A stretch of 64,000 bases of DNA from Ensifer adhaerens (GCF_028993555.1 NZ_CP118610.1:620001-684000), one strand, 5' to 3'. Shown: positions 31,604 through 41,706, numbered from the stretch's first letter. The notes: generated by a model not told the origin, from the sequence alone. Program-made: numbers and translations.

Positions 31604-33067
31604 TCAATACGGCGCCTGTACCGGTCCCATTCCGACATAGACGGTCTTCAGCTCGCTGTAGTGGTTGAGCGCGGCCACCGAATTCTCGCGGCCGAAACCG
31701 GACTGCTTCGAGCCACCGAACGGGATTTCCACAGGGCAGAGGTTGTAAGTGTTGATCCAGAGCGTACCGGCTTCGAGCTGGTCGACGACGCGGTGCGCGC
31801 GGGTGATGTCGGCGGTAAAGACGCCGGCCGAAAGGCCGAATTCGGTGGCGTTGGCGCGCGCGATCACCTCGGCCTCGTCGTCGAAGTCGAGCACGCACAT
31901 CACAGGACCGAAGATCTCCTCGCGGGCGATCGTCATGTCGTCGGTGACGTCGGCAAAGACCGTCGGCTGGATGTAAGTGCCTTCGGCGTTGACGGCATTT
32001 GGGATGCCGCCGCCGGTCACGAGCCGCGCGCCCTCAGCCTTACCCTTCTCGATGTAGGAGAAGACCTTGTCGCGCTGCGGCATCGAGACCATCGGTCCGA
32101 GCTGCGTCGCCTCATCCATCGGGTCGCCGATAACGATGGCTTCTGTGCGGGCTTTCAGCCGTGTCAGGAACTGTTCCTTGATCCCCTTCTGCACGAAGAC
32201 GCGGGTGCCGTTGGAGCAGACCTGGCCGGTCGAGTAGAAATTGCCGAGCATGGCACCGCCGATGGCGCTTTCGAGATCGGCATCGTCAAAGACGATCAGC
32301 GGCGACTTGCCGCCGAGTTCCATGGTCACGTGCTTGAGTTCGGCGGCGGCCGCACCCGCCACCTTCTTGCCCGTCGGTACCGAGCCGGTCAGCGACACCT
32401 TGGCGACATCAGGGTGGTTGACGAGCAGCGGCCCGGTGGTGCGGTCGCCCTGGATGACGTTGTAGAGGCCTTTCGGCAGGCCGGCCTCAACGAGGATTTC
32501 GGCGATCTTCAGCGCGCCGAGCGGCGTGTTTTCCGAAGGCTTGAAGACCATGGCGTTGCCGGCGGCAAGTGCCGGCGCGCCCTTCCAGCAGGCGATCTGC
32601 TGCGGATAGTTCCAGGCGCCGATGCCGACACAGACGCCGAGCGGCACGCGCTTGGTATAGGCGAAGTCGCCGCCAAGCGGGATGTAGTCGCCGTTGAGCG
32701 CGGTGGCGATGACGCCGCCGAAGAACTCGAAGCTGTCGGCGCCCGAGGTCGGGTCGGCGACGATCGTCTCCTGGATCGGCTTGCCGGTGTCGAGCGTTTC
32801 GAGCTCGGAAAGTTCGCGGTTGCGCTCGCGCATGATCTCGGCAGCGCGCTTGAGGATGCGGCCGCGCGCCGTCGGGCTCATCGCCGCCCATTCCGGCTGG
32901 GCGCGTTTGGCCGCGGCAATCGCCTTTTCGACGATGGCGGGCGTTGCCACATGCAGCCGCGCGATCACTTCGCCGGTCGCCGGATAGATGCTCTCGAAAA
33001 CGGTGCCGGCGATGTCCTCGACATATTCGCCGTCGATGAAGTGCGAGGCTTGTGGTTGGGCTTTCAT
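31604..33067 (-). CDS. betB: betaine aldehyde dehydrogenase BetB
   Basis: NAD(P)-dependent oxidation of betaine aldehyde to glycine betaine. 487 residues, usual length. Motifs: [13 protein letters not shown], the nucleotide-binding [11 protein letters not shown], the catalytic Glu in ELGGKSP, and catalytic Cys284 in [12 protein letters not shown]. The ATG is 1 bp after the betC stop, so the two are co-transcribed. Confidence 0.97.
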   Translation of the reverse strand: MKAQPQASHFIDGEYVEDIAGTVFESIYPATGEVIARLHVATPAIVEKAIAAAKRAQPEWAAMSPTARGRILKRAAEIMRERNRELSELETLDTGKPIQETIVADPTSGADSFEFFGGVIATALNGDYIPLGGDFAYTKRVPLGVCVGIGAWNYPQQIACWKGAPALAAGNAMVFKPSENTPLGALKIAEILVEAGLPKGLYNVIQGDRTTGPLLVNHPDVAKVSLTGSVPTGKKVAGAAAAELKHVTMELGGKSPLIVFDDADLESAIGGAMLGNFYSTGQVCSNGTRVFVQKGIKEQFLTRLKARTEAIVIGDPMDEATQLGPMVSMPQRDKVFSYIEKGKAEGARLVTGGGIPNAVNAEGTYIQPTVFADVTDDMTIAREEIFGPVMCVLDFDDEAEVIARANATEFGLSAGVFTADITRAHRVVDQLEAGTLWINTYNLCPVEIPFGGSKQSGFGRENSVAALNHYSELKTVYVGMGPVQAPY

Positions 33068-33068
33068 G

Positions 33069-34604
33069 TCATTCTCCCCGCGGGTAGCGTTTGGATTCCT
33101 CGAGATTGTCGAGGTTCATATGGTTGCGCATGTAGCGCTCGGATGCTTTCTGCAGCGGCTGATGGTCCCAGGGGTAATAGGCGCCGTTTCTCAGCGCCTC
33201 GTAGACCACCCAGCGCCGCGCCTGGCTTTCGCGCACGGCCGCATCGAAAGCCTCCATGTCCCAATGGGCAGTGCACATGTCGCGGAAGGCCTGCAGTGTC
33301 GCTGCCTGCACCGGCGTTTCCGGATTGGCAGCAAGGTTGTTCAGTTCCAGCGGGTCTGCCTCGAGATCGTAGAGCTGATCGGGATCGAGCGCGCAGTGGA
33401 TGTACTTCCACTTGCCTTCGCGGATGGCGACGAGCGGCGCGTAGGAGGCTTCAGCGGCATATTCCATCAGCACCGGCTCCGAGCGCTCCTCGCCGTTGAT
33501 CATGGGCACGAGGCTGATGCCATCGGTCCAGCACTTCACTTCGTCCATGGAAATGCCGGCGAGGTCGGTAAGCGTCGGCGTCACGTCGAGATTGGAGGTC
33601 GGGGCAAGGTGGAGGCCAGGCGCGACGCCGGGACCGGCGACCATCAGCGGCACACGGGCGGACCCCTCGAAGAAGTTCATCTTGAACCACAGGCCGCGCT
33701 CGCCGAGCATGTCGCCGTGATCCGAGCAGAAAAGGATCAGCGTGTTGTCGAGCATGCGCGTGCGGGTCAGCGTGTCCACGAGCTCGCCGACCTTCTCGTC
33801 GAGATAGGAGATGTTGGCGAAATAGGCCCGGCGCGAGCGGCGGACATTGTCTTGCGTCAGCTCGAAATTGCCGTAGTCGCAGGAATGCATGATGCGCTTG
33901 GAGTGCGGGTCCTGCTGATCGTCCGGCAGCATGCCGATCTCGGGCAAGAGGTGCTCGCAATCCTCATAGAGATCCCAGAACTTCTTGCGCGCCACATAGG
34001 GGTCGTGCGGGTGGGTGAAGGAGACGGTCAGGCACCAGGGGCGGCGGTCCGCGTCGTCGTTTTCGCGCGAAAGCTGGTAGAGTTTCTGGTTGGCGAGGAA
34101 GGCGACCTCGTCGTCATACTCCATCTGATTGGTGATTTCGGCGACCCCGGCACCGGTGACCGAGCCGAGATTGTGGTACCACCAATCGATGCGCTCTCCG
34201 GGCTTGCGATAATCCGGCGTCCAGCCGAAATCGGCGGGATAGATGTCGGTCGTCAGGCGCTCCTCGAAACCATGCAACTGGTCGGGTCCAACGAAATGCA
34301 TCTTGCCTGAGAGCGCCGTGTAGTATCCGGCACGGCGCAGGTGATGCGCATAGGTCGGGATTGAGGACTGGTATTCGGCGGCGTTGTCGTAGACGCGGGT
34401 GCGGCTTGGCAATTGTCCGGCCATGAACGAGGCGCGGGCAGGGGCGCAGAGCGGCGATGAGGTGTAGTTGTTGCGGAAGCGGGCCGAACGGGCGGCAAGC
34501 GATTTCAGGTTCGGCGCATGCAGGAACGCGGCCGGCCCGTCCGGAAAGAATTTTCCATTCAACTGGTCGACCATGATGATCAGGATGTTCGGTCTTGCGG
34601 TCAT
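33069..34604 (-). CDS. betC: choline sulfatase BetC
   Basis: Hydrolyses choline-O-sulfate to choline and sulfate, feeding the betaine pathway. 511 residues. Type I sulfatase signature CAPAR, whose Cys53 would be converted to formylglycine, with MVDQLNG at the N-terminus and [13 protein letters not shown] as metal-binding region. Its ATG overlaps the betI stop by 4 nt. Presence of betC in the operon is typical of Sinorhizobium. Confidence 0.97.
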   Translation of the reverse strand: MTARPNILIIMVDQLNGKFFPDGPAAFLHAPNLKSLAARSARFRNNYTSSPLCAPARASFMAGQLPSRTRVYDNAAEYQSSIPTYAHHLRRAGYYTALSGKMHFVGPDQLHGFEERLTTDIYPADFGWTPDYRKPGERIDWWYHNLGSVTGAGVAEITNQMEYDDEVAFLANQKLYQLSRENDDADRRPWCLTVSFTHPHDPYVARKKFWDLYEDCEHLLPEIGMLPDDQQDPHSKRIMHSCDYGNFELTQDNVRRSRRAYFANISYLDEKVGELVDTLTRTRMLDNTLILFCSDHGDMLGERGLWFKMNFFEGSARVPLMVAGPGVAPGLHLAPTSNLDVTPTLTDLAGISMDEVKCWTDGISLVPMINGEERSEPVLMEYAAEASYAPLVAIREGKWKYIHCALDPDQLYDLEADPLELNNLAANPETPVQAATLQAFRDMCTAHWDMEAFDAAVRESQARRWVVYEALRNGAYYPWDHQPLQKASERYMRNHMNLDNLEESKRYPRGE

Positions 34605-35203
34605 GCGGCCGTTCCCTGGTATTTGAGCCGATCGATGTGCGAGGTGACATAGTCTTCGGTAAGCGCGATCGAGGCTTCGATGCTGATCGGCGCGGAGCGC
34701 AGACTCTGGCGGATATAAAGCCCGTCGATCATCGCAGCAGCGCCTTCGGCGATGCGTTCCGCGTCATCGTCGGCACAAAGCGCCTTGAGGCTCGCCATGA
34801 GGTTGGAACGCAGGCGCCGGGCATAGACGACGAGCAACCGTCGCACCTCCTCGGACCGCTGCGCCTCCGAATAGAAGGCGAGCCATGCCGCGATGGTGTC
34901 GGGAGCGAACTGGCTTGCCTGGAAGGAGACGCGGATGAGGGCGCTCAGCCTTTCGCGCGGGCCTGAAACGGCGCCAAGCGCCGTCACCGTGTCGTCGCGC
35001 AACTGCCGTAGAAGGCTTCTGATCGTTTCGATCAGCAATTGTTCCTTGCTGCCAAAATAATGGTGAGCAAGGGCAGGGGACACGCCGGCGTGGCGGGCGA
35101 TCTCGGACATGGTGACGGTCAGTGTGCCCTGGTCGCCGATCACGCGAAGTGCTGCGTCCACCAGCGCCTTGCGGCGCACCGGCTCCATTCCGACCTTCGG
35201 CAT
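34601..35203 (-). CDS. betI: transcriptional repressor BetI
   Basis: TetR-family repressor of the betaine pathway; in relatives choline relieves repression. 200 residues. N-terminal helix-turn-helix with MSEIARHAGVSPALAHHYFGSKEQL, BetI-type ligand domain after. First gene of the leftward bet operon, overlapping betC. A strong palindrome 33 bp upstream of its start is the expected operator. Confidence 0.95.
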   Translation of the reverse strand: MPKVGMEPVRRKALVDAALRVIGDQGTLTVTMSEIARHAGVSPALAHHYFGSKEQLLIETIRSLLRQLRDDTVTALGAVSGPRERLSALIRVSFQASQFAPDTIAAWLAFYSEAQRSEEVRRLLVVYARRLRSNLMASLKALCADDDAERIAEGAAAMIDGLYIRQSLRSAPISIEASIALTEDYVTSHIDRLKYQGTAA

Positions 35204-35235
35204 CCGTCTCTCCCTTGACGGCGGTCAGTTTATTT

Positions 35236-35255
35236 TTGATTGACTCATCAATCAA
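35236..35255. promoter_or_regulatory. probable BetI operator
   Basis: TTGATTGACTCATCAATCAA: perfect 8-bp inverted arms around 4 bp, in an A/T-rich patch 33 bp upstream of the betI ATG. Autoregulation by BetI through such a site is known for the family. Confidence 0.75.
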
Positions 35256-35349
35256 TAAAAATCTTCAGTGTTTTTGCTTCCCTTTTTCGAAGAAATCCGG
35301 CTCAATCCTCCCGGTAGCGATCCTGCGTTCCGAAGGACTGGAGGTTGAA

Positions 35350-35898
35350 ATGACCCATGCATTCGATCAGGCCGACAAGACAGCGATTGCCGGCAAATGG
35401 GGATGGTTCGTGGCACTCGGCGTGCTGTTGATCATGTGCGGTGGTCTTGCCTTCGGCAATCTGCTGATGGCCACCGTCGCTTCCGTCTACTATGTCGGGA
35501 TCATCATGCTGGTCGGCGGGCTGTTCAATCTCGCCCACGCCTTCCAGGTCAAGGGCTGGGACAGCGTGCTCTATTGGGGCTTGAGCGGCGCCTGCTATAC
35601 GATCGCCGGCCTCTTTGCATTCATCAATCCCTTGCTTGCCTCGTCCTTCCTGACCTTCGTGATGGCGGTCGCCTTGATCGTCGCCGGCTGCTTCCGCATC
35701 TGGGTCGGTCTCAAGCTCAGGCCCGTGCAGGGCTGGGGATGGGTGGCACTCGGCGGTCTGGTCACGCTCGCAGCCGGCCTCATCATCGCTGCCGGCTGGC
35801 CGGTCAACAGTCTCTGGATCCTCGGCCTGTTCCTCGCCGTCGACCTGGTGATGCAGGGCCTGTCGCTGATCGCCTTCGGGGTGTTGGCGAAGGGGTGA
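35350..35898 (+). CDS. HdeD-family membrane protein (DUF308)
   Basis: 182 residues with six predicted membrane segments and internal DUF308-type repeats (GLAFGNLLMATVASVYYVG; GLFAFINPLLASSFLTFVMAVALIVAGCFRIWVGL). HdeD relatives take part in acid resistance in enterics, but the role in rhizobia is not known. Shares an intergenic region with betI, so it may respond to the same operator; that is inference. Confidence 0.87.
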   Translation: MTHAFDQADKTAIAGKWGWFVALGVLLIMCGGLAFGNLLMATVASVYYVGIIMLVGGLFNLAHAFQVKGWDSVLYWGLSGACYTIAGLFAFINPLLASSFLTFVMAVALIVAGCFRIWVGLKLRPVQGWGWVALGGLVTLAAGLIIAAGWPVNSLWILGLFLAVDLVMQGLSLIAFGVLAKG

Positions 35899-36147
35899 TC
35901 CGCCTGCGATCCGTGAGTTGCGAGCTCGGCGTCCGGCGGTGCGAAAGTGCCGCTTCCGGCCCTGTTGTCCGTCACAGCATCTGCTCATGAAACAACTGAT
36001 TTCATTAGAGGCTTTTCATTTGAGACGCGCAGTGGCGACTGTCACATAGCTTTCATCAAAGCTTCATAGTGGGGAAAGACTTCGTTGACGGTTGGCGGCC
36101 ATGCTGCCGCCGTCTGATCGTCCGTTCCCCTGTCTCTGGAGCCCGGC

Positions 36148-37944
36148 ATGTCCGCCGCCCCCGCCGAAATCCTCTCGTTGCGCCGGTTCGGCGACGACCA
36201 GATCGTCACCCTTGCCAAGCTGGTGATCGAGAGCGCCTTCCAGCCGATCGCCGAAGCGGCGACCGGTACTGTCTTCGGCTACGAATCCTTGATGCGCGGC
36301 TTCCAGAAGCTGGGCTTCGCCTCGCCGCTGGAACTGCTGGACAAGGCCGAAGAAGCCGGGCAATTGCTGGCGCTGGAGCACATGATCAACAGCCGCGCCG
36401 TTGCGGGCTTCGCGACGCTGCCCGATCATTCTGCCCGCACCCTCTTCCTCAATTTCGACTCGCGTCTCGTCGGCGGCGAGGGCGATATCGTCGAGCGCCT
36501 CGTCAACCATCTCAAGCGCGCCAACATTGCCCCGTCATCGCTCTGCTTCGAGCTCTCCGAGCGTTTCGACAGCGGCAAGATGCCGGACTTTTCCGCGCTC
36601 GTGCGCGAGCTTAGGCTTGCTGGCTTCAAGCTGGCGATCGATGATTTCGGCGCCGGCTTCAACGGTTTGAAGCTGCTTTGCGACCAGCCGGTCGACTATG
36701 TGAAGATCGACAGACACTTCATTTCCGGCATCGAGGCGGATGCCCGCAAGCGCCATCTGGTTCGCCACACGGTCAACACCGCGCATGTGCTCGGCACACG
36801 CGTGATTGCCGAAGGCGTCGAGACGGAAGCGGAGTTTCTCACCTGTCGCGATCTCGGCTGCGACCTCGTGCAAGGCTATTATGTCGCCCGGCCGACGACG
36901 CATCTGAGCGAGCTTCTGCCCGCCTATCCGCATCTTGATCAGAGCGTCAACGGCAGGCGGTCCTCGTCCTCGCTCGACGGCATCCTGATCCGCAAGCAGA
37001 TCGAGCAACTGCCGACGGTGCGCGAAAGCGACGAGCTCGATTCCGTCTTCGATCTCTTCCGGCGTAACCCGCGTCAGGGCTTCTTCCCCGTCTTGAACGC
37101 CAATGGCGAACCGCGCGGCATCCTGCATGAATATCACGTCAAGGAACTGATCTATCACCCCTTCGGCCGCGACCTCCTCAAGAACCGGATCTACCAACGG
37201 CGGATCTCGCATTTCGTAAGCCCCGCACCGATCGCCGATCTCGACACGCCGGCCGACGAGATGCTGAAGATCTTCGCCGGGATGGACGGCAGCGATTGCC
37301 TGATCCTGACGGAAAACATGCGCTACGCCGGCACGCTCTCGGCCTCGTCGCTGCTGAAGATCATCAACGAGAAGCAGTTGAAGATGGCGCAGGAGCAGAA
37401 CCCGCTGACGGGGCTGCCCGGCAATCGCGCCATCCGCGACTACGTCCAGGACGCGATCCTCGACGGCGATAATGCGCGCTATTTCTGCTATTGCGACTTC
37501 GACGACTTCAAACCCTTCAACGACACCTACGGGTTCCAGAAAGGCGACCTCGCGATTACGTTGTTTGCCGCGCTCCTGCGTCGGCACTTCATCGGCGAGG
37601 AGAAATTCCTCGGCCATGTCGGCGGGGACGATTTCTTCGTCGGCATCAGCGGCTGTTCGGTCGAAGAATTGGAGACGGTGCTGAACCGTCTGCTCGACGA
37701 TTTTCGCTCCGATGTGCGCCAGCTCTATTCGTCAGAACATCAGGCCGAAGGTCGCATCAGCGGTCATGGCCGCGACGGCGCGCCGAAGGAGTTCCGGCTG
37801 ATGCGCTGCTCGATCGCCGTCCTCGGTCTACCGGAAGGTTTCGTCTTTTCCGACGCTCAGGCCGTGAGCGCCCGCATCGCCGAAATCAAGTCGCGCGCCA
37901 AGGCGAGTGATACCGGTCTCGTCATGGACGCGCTCGGCGGCTGA
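36148..37944 (+). CDS. EAL - CBS pair - GGDEF cyclic-di-GMP protein
   Basis: 598 residues. EAL phosphodiesterase domain (about 25-255) with FGYESLM in place of EAL, LCFELSER and IDDFGAGFNGLKLL. A CBS-like region (about 275-400) follows, then a GGDEF domain (about 410-598) whose active-site loop reads VGGDDFFVG, i.e. GGDDF. The conservative Glu-to-Asp change could weaken cyclase activity. No membrane segment, so cytoplasmic. A single-gene unit. Confidence 0.9.
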   Translation: MSAAPAEILSLRRFGDDQIVTLAKLVIESAFQPIAEAATGTVFGYESLMRGFQKLGFASPLELLDKAEEAGQLLALEHMINSRAVAGFATLPDHSARTLFLNFDSRLVGGEGDIVERLVNHLKRANIAPSSLCFELSERFDSGKMPDFSALVRELRLAGFKLAIDDFGAGFNGLKLLCDQPVDYVKIDRHFISGIEADARKRHLVRHTVNTAHVLGTRVIAEGVETEAEFLTCRDLGCDLVQGYYVARPTTHLSELLPAYPHLDQSVNGRRSSSSLDGILIRKQIEQLPTVRESDELDSVFDLFRRNPRQGFFPVLNANGEPRGILHEYHVKELIYHPFGRDLLKNRIYQRRISHFVSPAPIADLDTPADEMLKIFAGMDGSDCLILTENMRYAGTLSASSLLKIINEKQLKMAQEQNPLTGLPGNRAIRDYVQDAILDGDNARYFCYCDFDDFKPFNDTYGFQKGDLAITLFAALLRRHFIGEEKFLGHVGGDDFFVGISGCSVEELETVLNRLLDDFRSDVRQLYSSEHQAEGRISGHGRDGAPKEFRLMRCSIAVLGLPEGFVFSDAQAVSARIAEIKSRAKASDTGLVMDALGG

Positions 37945-37964
37945 TGTTCCGCCTGCGGGATCGC

Positions 37965-38546
37965 CTAGGCTTCAGGCAAGCGGTAGGCGAGGTAGTCGCG
38001 CATCTGTGAAAGCGCCATGTCGCGGGTCAGCCCTTCCGATTGCAATCCGAGCCGGAGCCACAGGCCGTCGATCAGCGAGGTGATGCCAAGTGCGACAGCC
38101 TCGCAGTCTTCCGCAGGCAACAGATCCACGAGTGCGGACAGAAGGTTCGAGCGCATGCGCGCGTGGATCACCTTCTGGATGCGGGCAAGCTGCGGCTCGC
38201 GCGGAACTTCGGCACAAAGGGAAAGCCAGGCGTGGCAGACCGAAGGCTGGAAGAAGCGCTCCTCGAAGTTCGCCTCGATGATCGCCTCCAGCCGTTCGCG
38301 CGGCGTGCGGGCGCGGTTCAGTCGTGCGACAACCGCTTCCTTCAGCGCGGCGTTCGCCTCGCGCATCGCGTGTTCGAAAAGCTCCTGCTTGTTGGCGAAG
38401 TAGTGCAGCACGATGCCCTTGGAGGCGCCGGCATGGGTTGCCACCTTCTCCAGCGTCGCGCCGGCCATGCCCTCTTTCTGCAGTACCTCGAAGGCCGCCC
38501 GGCGCAATTCGCGCCGCCTGATCTCGCTTATCTTCGTCAGTCGCAT
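37965..38546 (-). CDS. TetR-family regulator, BetI-like
   Basis: 193 residues. HTH region GATLEKVATHAGASKGIVLHYFANKQELFEHAM, BetI-type C-terminal domain (LCAEVPREPQLARIQKVIHARMRSNLLSAL). The start MRLTKISEIRR is chosen over a longer frame running through the operator. Divergent from choX, with a perfect palindrome in the gap; it probably represses choX and itself, with choline or a related compound as likely effector. Confidence 0.88.
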   Translation of the reverse strand: MRLTKISEIRRRELRRAAFEVLQKEGMAGATLEKVATHAGASKGIVLHYFANKQELFEHAMREANAALKEAVVARLNRARTPRERLEAIIEANFEERFFQPSVCHAWLSLCAEVPREPQLARIQKVIHARMRSNLLSALVDLLPAEDCEAVALGITSLIDGLWLRLGLQSEGLTRDMALSQMRDYLAYRLPEA

Positions 38547-38599
38547 CCGCCGCCTCCAAACGATTCCCACATTGACAATCTTTCCGCAAAGATCAATTG

Positions 38600-38615
38600 T
38601 TGACCCATGGGTCAA
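38600..38615. promoter_or_regulatory. palindromic operator of the choX divergon
   Basis: TTGACCCATGGGTCAA, a perfect 16-bp palindrome between the BetI-like gene and choX. It shares the TTGA...TCAA ends with the proposed BetI operator upstream of betI. Confidence 0.75.
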
Positions 38616-38649
38616 TTTTTAGTCCACAAGGATAAGTTTGGAGGATGCG

Positions 38650-39585
38650 ATGCCAAGCCTGAGACTATGGATGTCCACCGTTGCCCTGATCGCCGTGAGC
38701 GCGCCGGCCTTCGCCGGTGATGCGCAATCCTGTCGGCAGGTTCGGCTCGCGGAGCCCGGATGGAACGATCTGGCCTTCACCACGGGTGTCGGGCTGACGG
38801 TGCTGAAGGCGCTGGGTTACGAGCCGGAGAGCAAACTGCTCGGGATCGACGTCATCTACACCAGCCTGCGGACTGGTGATCTCGACGTCTTCCTCGGTTA
38901 TTGGGACCCGGCAATGGTCTCCTACTACAAGCCCTACAAGGAAGATGGGTCGGTCGAGACCGTTCGCACCAACCTGAAGGAGGCGAAGTACACTTTCGCC
39001 GTGCCCGACTATGTCTGGGACGCAGGGGTCAAGGATTTCGCCGATCTGAAGACCTTCGCCGACAAGTTCGAAAGGAAGATGTATGGCATCGAGCCCGGCT
39101 CAAACCAGTTGATGCTGGACGCCATCAAGGACCAGAGCCTCGGGCTCGATGGTTGGGAGGTGGTGGAATCGAGCGAACAGGGCATGCTGGCGGAGGTCAC
39201 CCGCCGGGTGCGCGACAAGGGCTTCATCGTCTTCCAGGGCTGGGCGCCGCACCCGATGAACACGGCGCTGTCGATCAAGTACCTCACCGGCGGCGACAAG
39301 TTCTATGGACCCGACTTCGGCGCGGCGACCGTGTCGACCCAGGTGCGCAAGGGCTACCTGCAGGAATGCCCGAACGTCGCCAGGCTGCTCGACAATCTGA
39401 CCTTCGACATCGACTTCGAGAACCGAGGCATGGGCTATTTGATGAACGATGGGCTTGCTCCGGAGGAGGCTGGTGAAAAGGCGATCAAACAGGAGCCGCA
39501 GCGGCTCGACGCCTGGCTTGCCGGCGTGACGACCTTCGACGGACAGCCGGGGCTGGCTGCGGTCAAGGCGGCGCTCGGACTGTGA
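38650..39585 (+). CDS. choX: choline ABC transporter substrate-binding protein ChoX-like
   Basis: 311 residues with signal peptide (cleavage after AFA). Glycine-betaine/choline-type periplasmic binding protein (OpuAC/ProX superfamily), with segments WNDLAFTTG, DVFLGYWDPAMV, YGIEPGSN and FQGWAPHPMN that supply the aromatic box for a quaternary amine. Ideal GGAGG 5 nt before the ATG. No ChoW permease or ChoV ATPase gene follows, so it either works with a transporter encoded elsewhere or is a paralogue of the main choX. The next gene overlaps its stop. Confidence 0.88.
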   Translation: MPSLRLWMSTVALIAVSAPAFAGDAQSCRQVRLAEPGWNDLAFTTGVGLTVLKALGYEPESKLLGIDVIYTSLRTGDLDVFLGYWDPAMVSYYKPYKEDGSVETVRTNLKEAKYTFAVPDYVWDAGVKDFADLKTFADKFERKMYGIEPGSNQLMLDAIKDQSLGLDGWEVVESSEQGMLAEVTRRVRDKGFIVFQGWAPHPMNTALSIKYLTGGDKFYGPDFGAATVSTQVRKGYLQECPNVARLLDNLTFDIDFENRGMGYLMNDGLAPEEAGEKAIKQEPQRLDAWLAGVTTFDGQPGLAAVKAALGL

Positions 39586-40391
39586 TCATCGAGCAGCACG
39601 AGTGGACGTCGCTGAAGCGGTGGCTTGAACTACCCGGCGGGCGCCGATTCGCCTATATCGATCGCGGCGAGGGGCCGGTGCTGTTGCTGCTGCACGGCTA
39701 TTCCGACAGCAGCCGATCCTTCTCGCTGATCGCACCCCATCTCGCTCACCATCGACTGATCATTCCCGATCTTGCCGGCCATGGCGGGTCGCAGGCAGGG
39801 CAGGGGGCAAGCGTTGCCGATTTCGCCCGGGACCTCGCTTGTCTCGCTGATCGAAAGGCGCTGAAAGATGTCGTCGTTATCGGTCATTCCATGGGGGCGA
39901 TGACGGCCATCGCGCTTGCCGCCTTGCGCCCGGACGTGATCCGGGCTCTCGTTCTTATATCCGGCAGTCTGCAGCCCGGTCTTGGCGCAGGAAATCCGAC
40001 GGCACGGGCGATCCGCGCACTGAAGGATCCGCTAGATCAGGATCACCCGTTCTTCGATGTCTGGCACGCCTGCAGCCGGCCGGTTGACCTTGCCTTCCTT
40101 GCTCACATGCGCAAGGAGGCCAGCCAGATACCAACGCAGACGTGGCTCGCCATTCTCGATGGCCTTGCCGCGATCGATCTTTGCGCCAGCGCGCGGCAGT
40201 TGCGTTTGCCGGTTCTGGCGATTGGCGGGAGCGAGGACCCACTCTTCGATGCCGGGCATCGTCTGCTGCTGGTCGATACCATAGGTCCGGCGCGCTCGAT
40301 CACCTTGGCCGGCCATGGCCACAACCCGCATTGGGAAAGCCCGGCCCTGGTGGCTGACGAGATCCTATCCTTCCTGGCGGCCGAACTCTGA
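39582..40391 (+). CDS. alpha/beta hydrolase
   Basis: 269 residues with GTG start inside the choX stop (GTGA overlap). Fold features: LLLHGYSDSS oxyanion region, nucleophile Ser in GHSMGAM, an Asp in GGSEDPLFD and a late His in GHGHNPHWE. Cytoplasmic, no signal. Being co-translated with a choline-type binding protein, it may hydrolyse a choline ester or related compound; that is inference only. Confidence 0.85.
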   Translation: MIIEQHEWTSLKRWLELPGGRRFAYIDRGEGPVLLLLHGYSDSSRSFSLIAPHLAHHRLIIPDLAGHGGSQAGQGASVADFARDLACLADRKALKDVVVIGHSMGAMTAIALAALRPDVIRALVLISGSLQPGLGAGNPTARAIRALKDPLDQDHPFFDVWHACSRPVDLAFLAHMRKEASQIPTQTWLAILDGLAAIDLCASARQLRLPVLAIGGSEDPLFDAGHRLLLVDTIGPARSITLAGHGHNPHWESPALVADEILSFLAAEL

Positions 40392-40470
40392 TCGGCCAAT
40401 TCCGCAGCCACCCTTTTCGCGCCGCGCCGCTAGCGCTAGATGATGACGCATCAGCAGCATGAGGTGTGCC

Positions 40471-41469
40471 ATGTCCCTTCCGTCAGAAATGAACTTTGTC
40501 GATCTCCCGGCTCCAGGTGGACCGGAAAACATGGTCGTGAAGAAAGGACCGCTGCCTGCACTCAAGCCGGGCGACGTTCTCGTTCGGGTCGAAGCCGCCG
40601 GTATCAACCGTCCGGATGTCCTGCAGCGCAAGGGTGACTACCCGCCGCCGCCGGGCGCAAGCCCGATCCTCGGCCTCGAAGTGGCCGGTGAAGTGGTTGC
40701 TCTCGGTGAAGGCGCCACCGGCTTTCGGATCGGCGACAAGGTCTGCGCGCTCGCCAATGGCGGCGGTTATGCGGAATATACGGCGGTGCCGGCAACCCAG
40801 GCCCTCCCGTGGCCGAAGGGCTATGACGCGGTGAAGGCGGCGGCGCTGCCCGAAACCTTCTTCACCGTCTGGGCCAATGTCTTCGACATGGCGGGCCTCA
40901 AGGCGGGCGAAACCATCCTCATCCATGGCGGCTCCAGCGGCATCGGCACGACTGCAATCCAGCTTGCCAAGGCCTTCGGTGCCGAGGTTTTCGTTACCGC
41001 CGGCAGCGCGGAGAAATGCGCGGCCTGCGAGGCGTTGGGTGCCAAGCGTGCGATCAACTATCGCGAAGAGGACTTCAAGACGGTCGTTGTCGAAGAGACG
41101 GACGGACGCGGCGTCGACGTCATCCTCGATATGGTCGGCGGCCGCTACTTCGATCGCAACATCGCCTCGCTCGCCAAGGACGGCCGCCTGTCGATCATCG
41201 CCTTCCTCGGCGGCGCCAAGGTCGAGGCGGCGAACATCGCGCCGATCCTGACCAAGCGCCTGCACGTCATGGGTTCGGCCCTTCGCCCGCGCACGGCGGC
41301 CGAAAAACAGGCGATCCGAGATGGGCTGACAGCAAAGGTCTGGCCGCTGCTCGAAGCGGGCAGGATAACGCCTGTGATCCACTCCGTGCTGCCCTTCGCC
41401 AAGGTTGCCGATGGGCATCGCGAGATGGAGACCGGCGATCATATCGGCAAGATCATCATGTCCATGTGA
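40471..41469 (+). CDS. NAD(P)H quinone oxidoreductase (zinc-free MDR, PIG3-type)
   Basis: 332 residues from MSLPSEMNF, with GAGGTG upstream. Zinc-independent medium-chain reductase: [27 protein letters not shown], coenzyme-binding [15 protein letters not shown], and an NADPH-type loop. Family members reduce quinones. A 24-bp tandem duplication covers its last codons and stop. Confidence 0.92.
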   Translation: MSLPSEMNFVDLPAPGGPENMVVKKGPLPALKPGDVLVRVEAAGINRPDVLQRKGDYPPPPGASPILGLEVAGEVVALGEGATGFRIGDKVCALANGGGYAEYTAVPATQALPWPKGYDAVKAAALPETFFTVWANVFDMAGLKAGETILIHGGSSGIGTTAIQLAKAFGAEVFVTAGSAEKCAACEALGAKRAINYREEDFKTVVVEETDGRGVDVILDMVGGRYFDRNIASLAKDGRLSIIAFLGGAKVEAANIAPILTKRLHVMGSALRPRTAAEKQAIRDGLTAKVWPLLEAGRITPVIHSVLPFAKVADGHREMETGDHIGKIIMSM

Positions 41470-41497
41470 TCCGAGATCATCATGTCCATGTGATCCG
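41450..41497 (+). repeat. 24-bp perfect tandem duplication at the end of the oxidoreductase gene
   Basis: Units 41450-41473 and 41474-41497 are identical. The first covers the last codons and the TGA; the second lies just after the stop. Confidence 0.9.
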
Positions 41498-41551
41498 AAG
41501 GGGCCGTCGTGCGATGCGGTGCTGCGGATCGTCAGGCGATGCGATCTTTCC

Positions 41552-41564
41552 ACTAAACTTTAGT
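41552..41564. promoter_or_regulatory. palindrome upstream of a 23-codon ORF
   Basis: ACTAAA-C-TTTAGT: perfect 6-bp arms around one base, 71 nt before the small ORF. Possible operator or promoter element. Confidence 0.4.
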
Positions 41565-41634
41565 CGGTCTTGCAATTGCCGGGAGATCACCTACCTTGTC
41601 GCTATCTGAAACGAACAGAAAGGAAGGTGGTCCA

Positions 41635-41706
41635 ATGTCTAATGAGATTTCGGTCTTGGTGAAAGGCATGGGAGAGGTGAACACGTCGAGGCAGCCCTCG
41701 GCCTGA
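41635..41706 (+). CDS. 23-residue short ORF on a probable short transcript
   Basis: ATG preceded by an unusually good Shine-Dalgarno (AAGGAAGGTGG). The peptide is MSNEISVLVKGMGEVNTSRQ plus PSA. A strong terminator starts 56 nt after the stop, so the transcript may be only about 200 nt: either a peptide gene or a small RNA. No downstream gene on this strand is controlled, as the Nudix gene is convergent. I do not recognise the peptide. Confidence 0.45.
   Translation: MSNEISVLVKGMGEVNTSRQPSA

Noticed and set aside
31391..33499. 702-codon rightward frame opposite betB and part of betC
   Set aside because: Antisense shadow of the sulfatase and dehydrogenase genes; composition is not protein-like.
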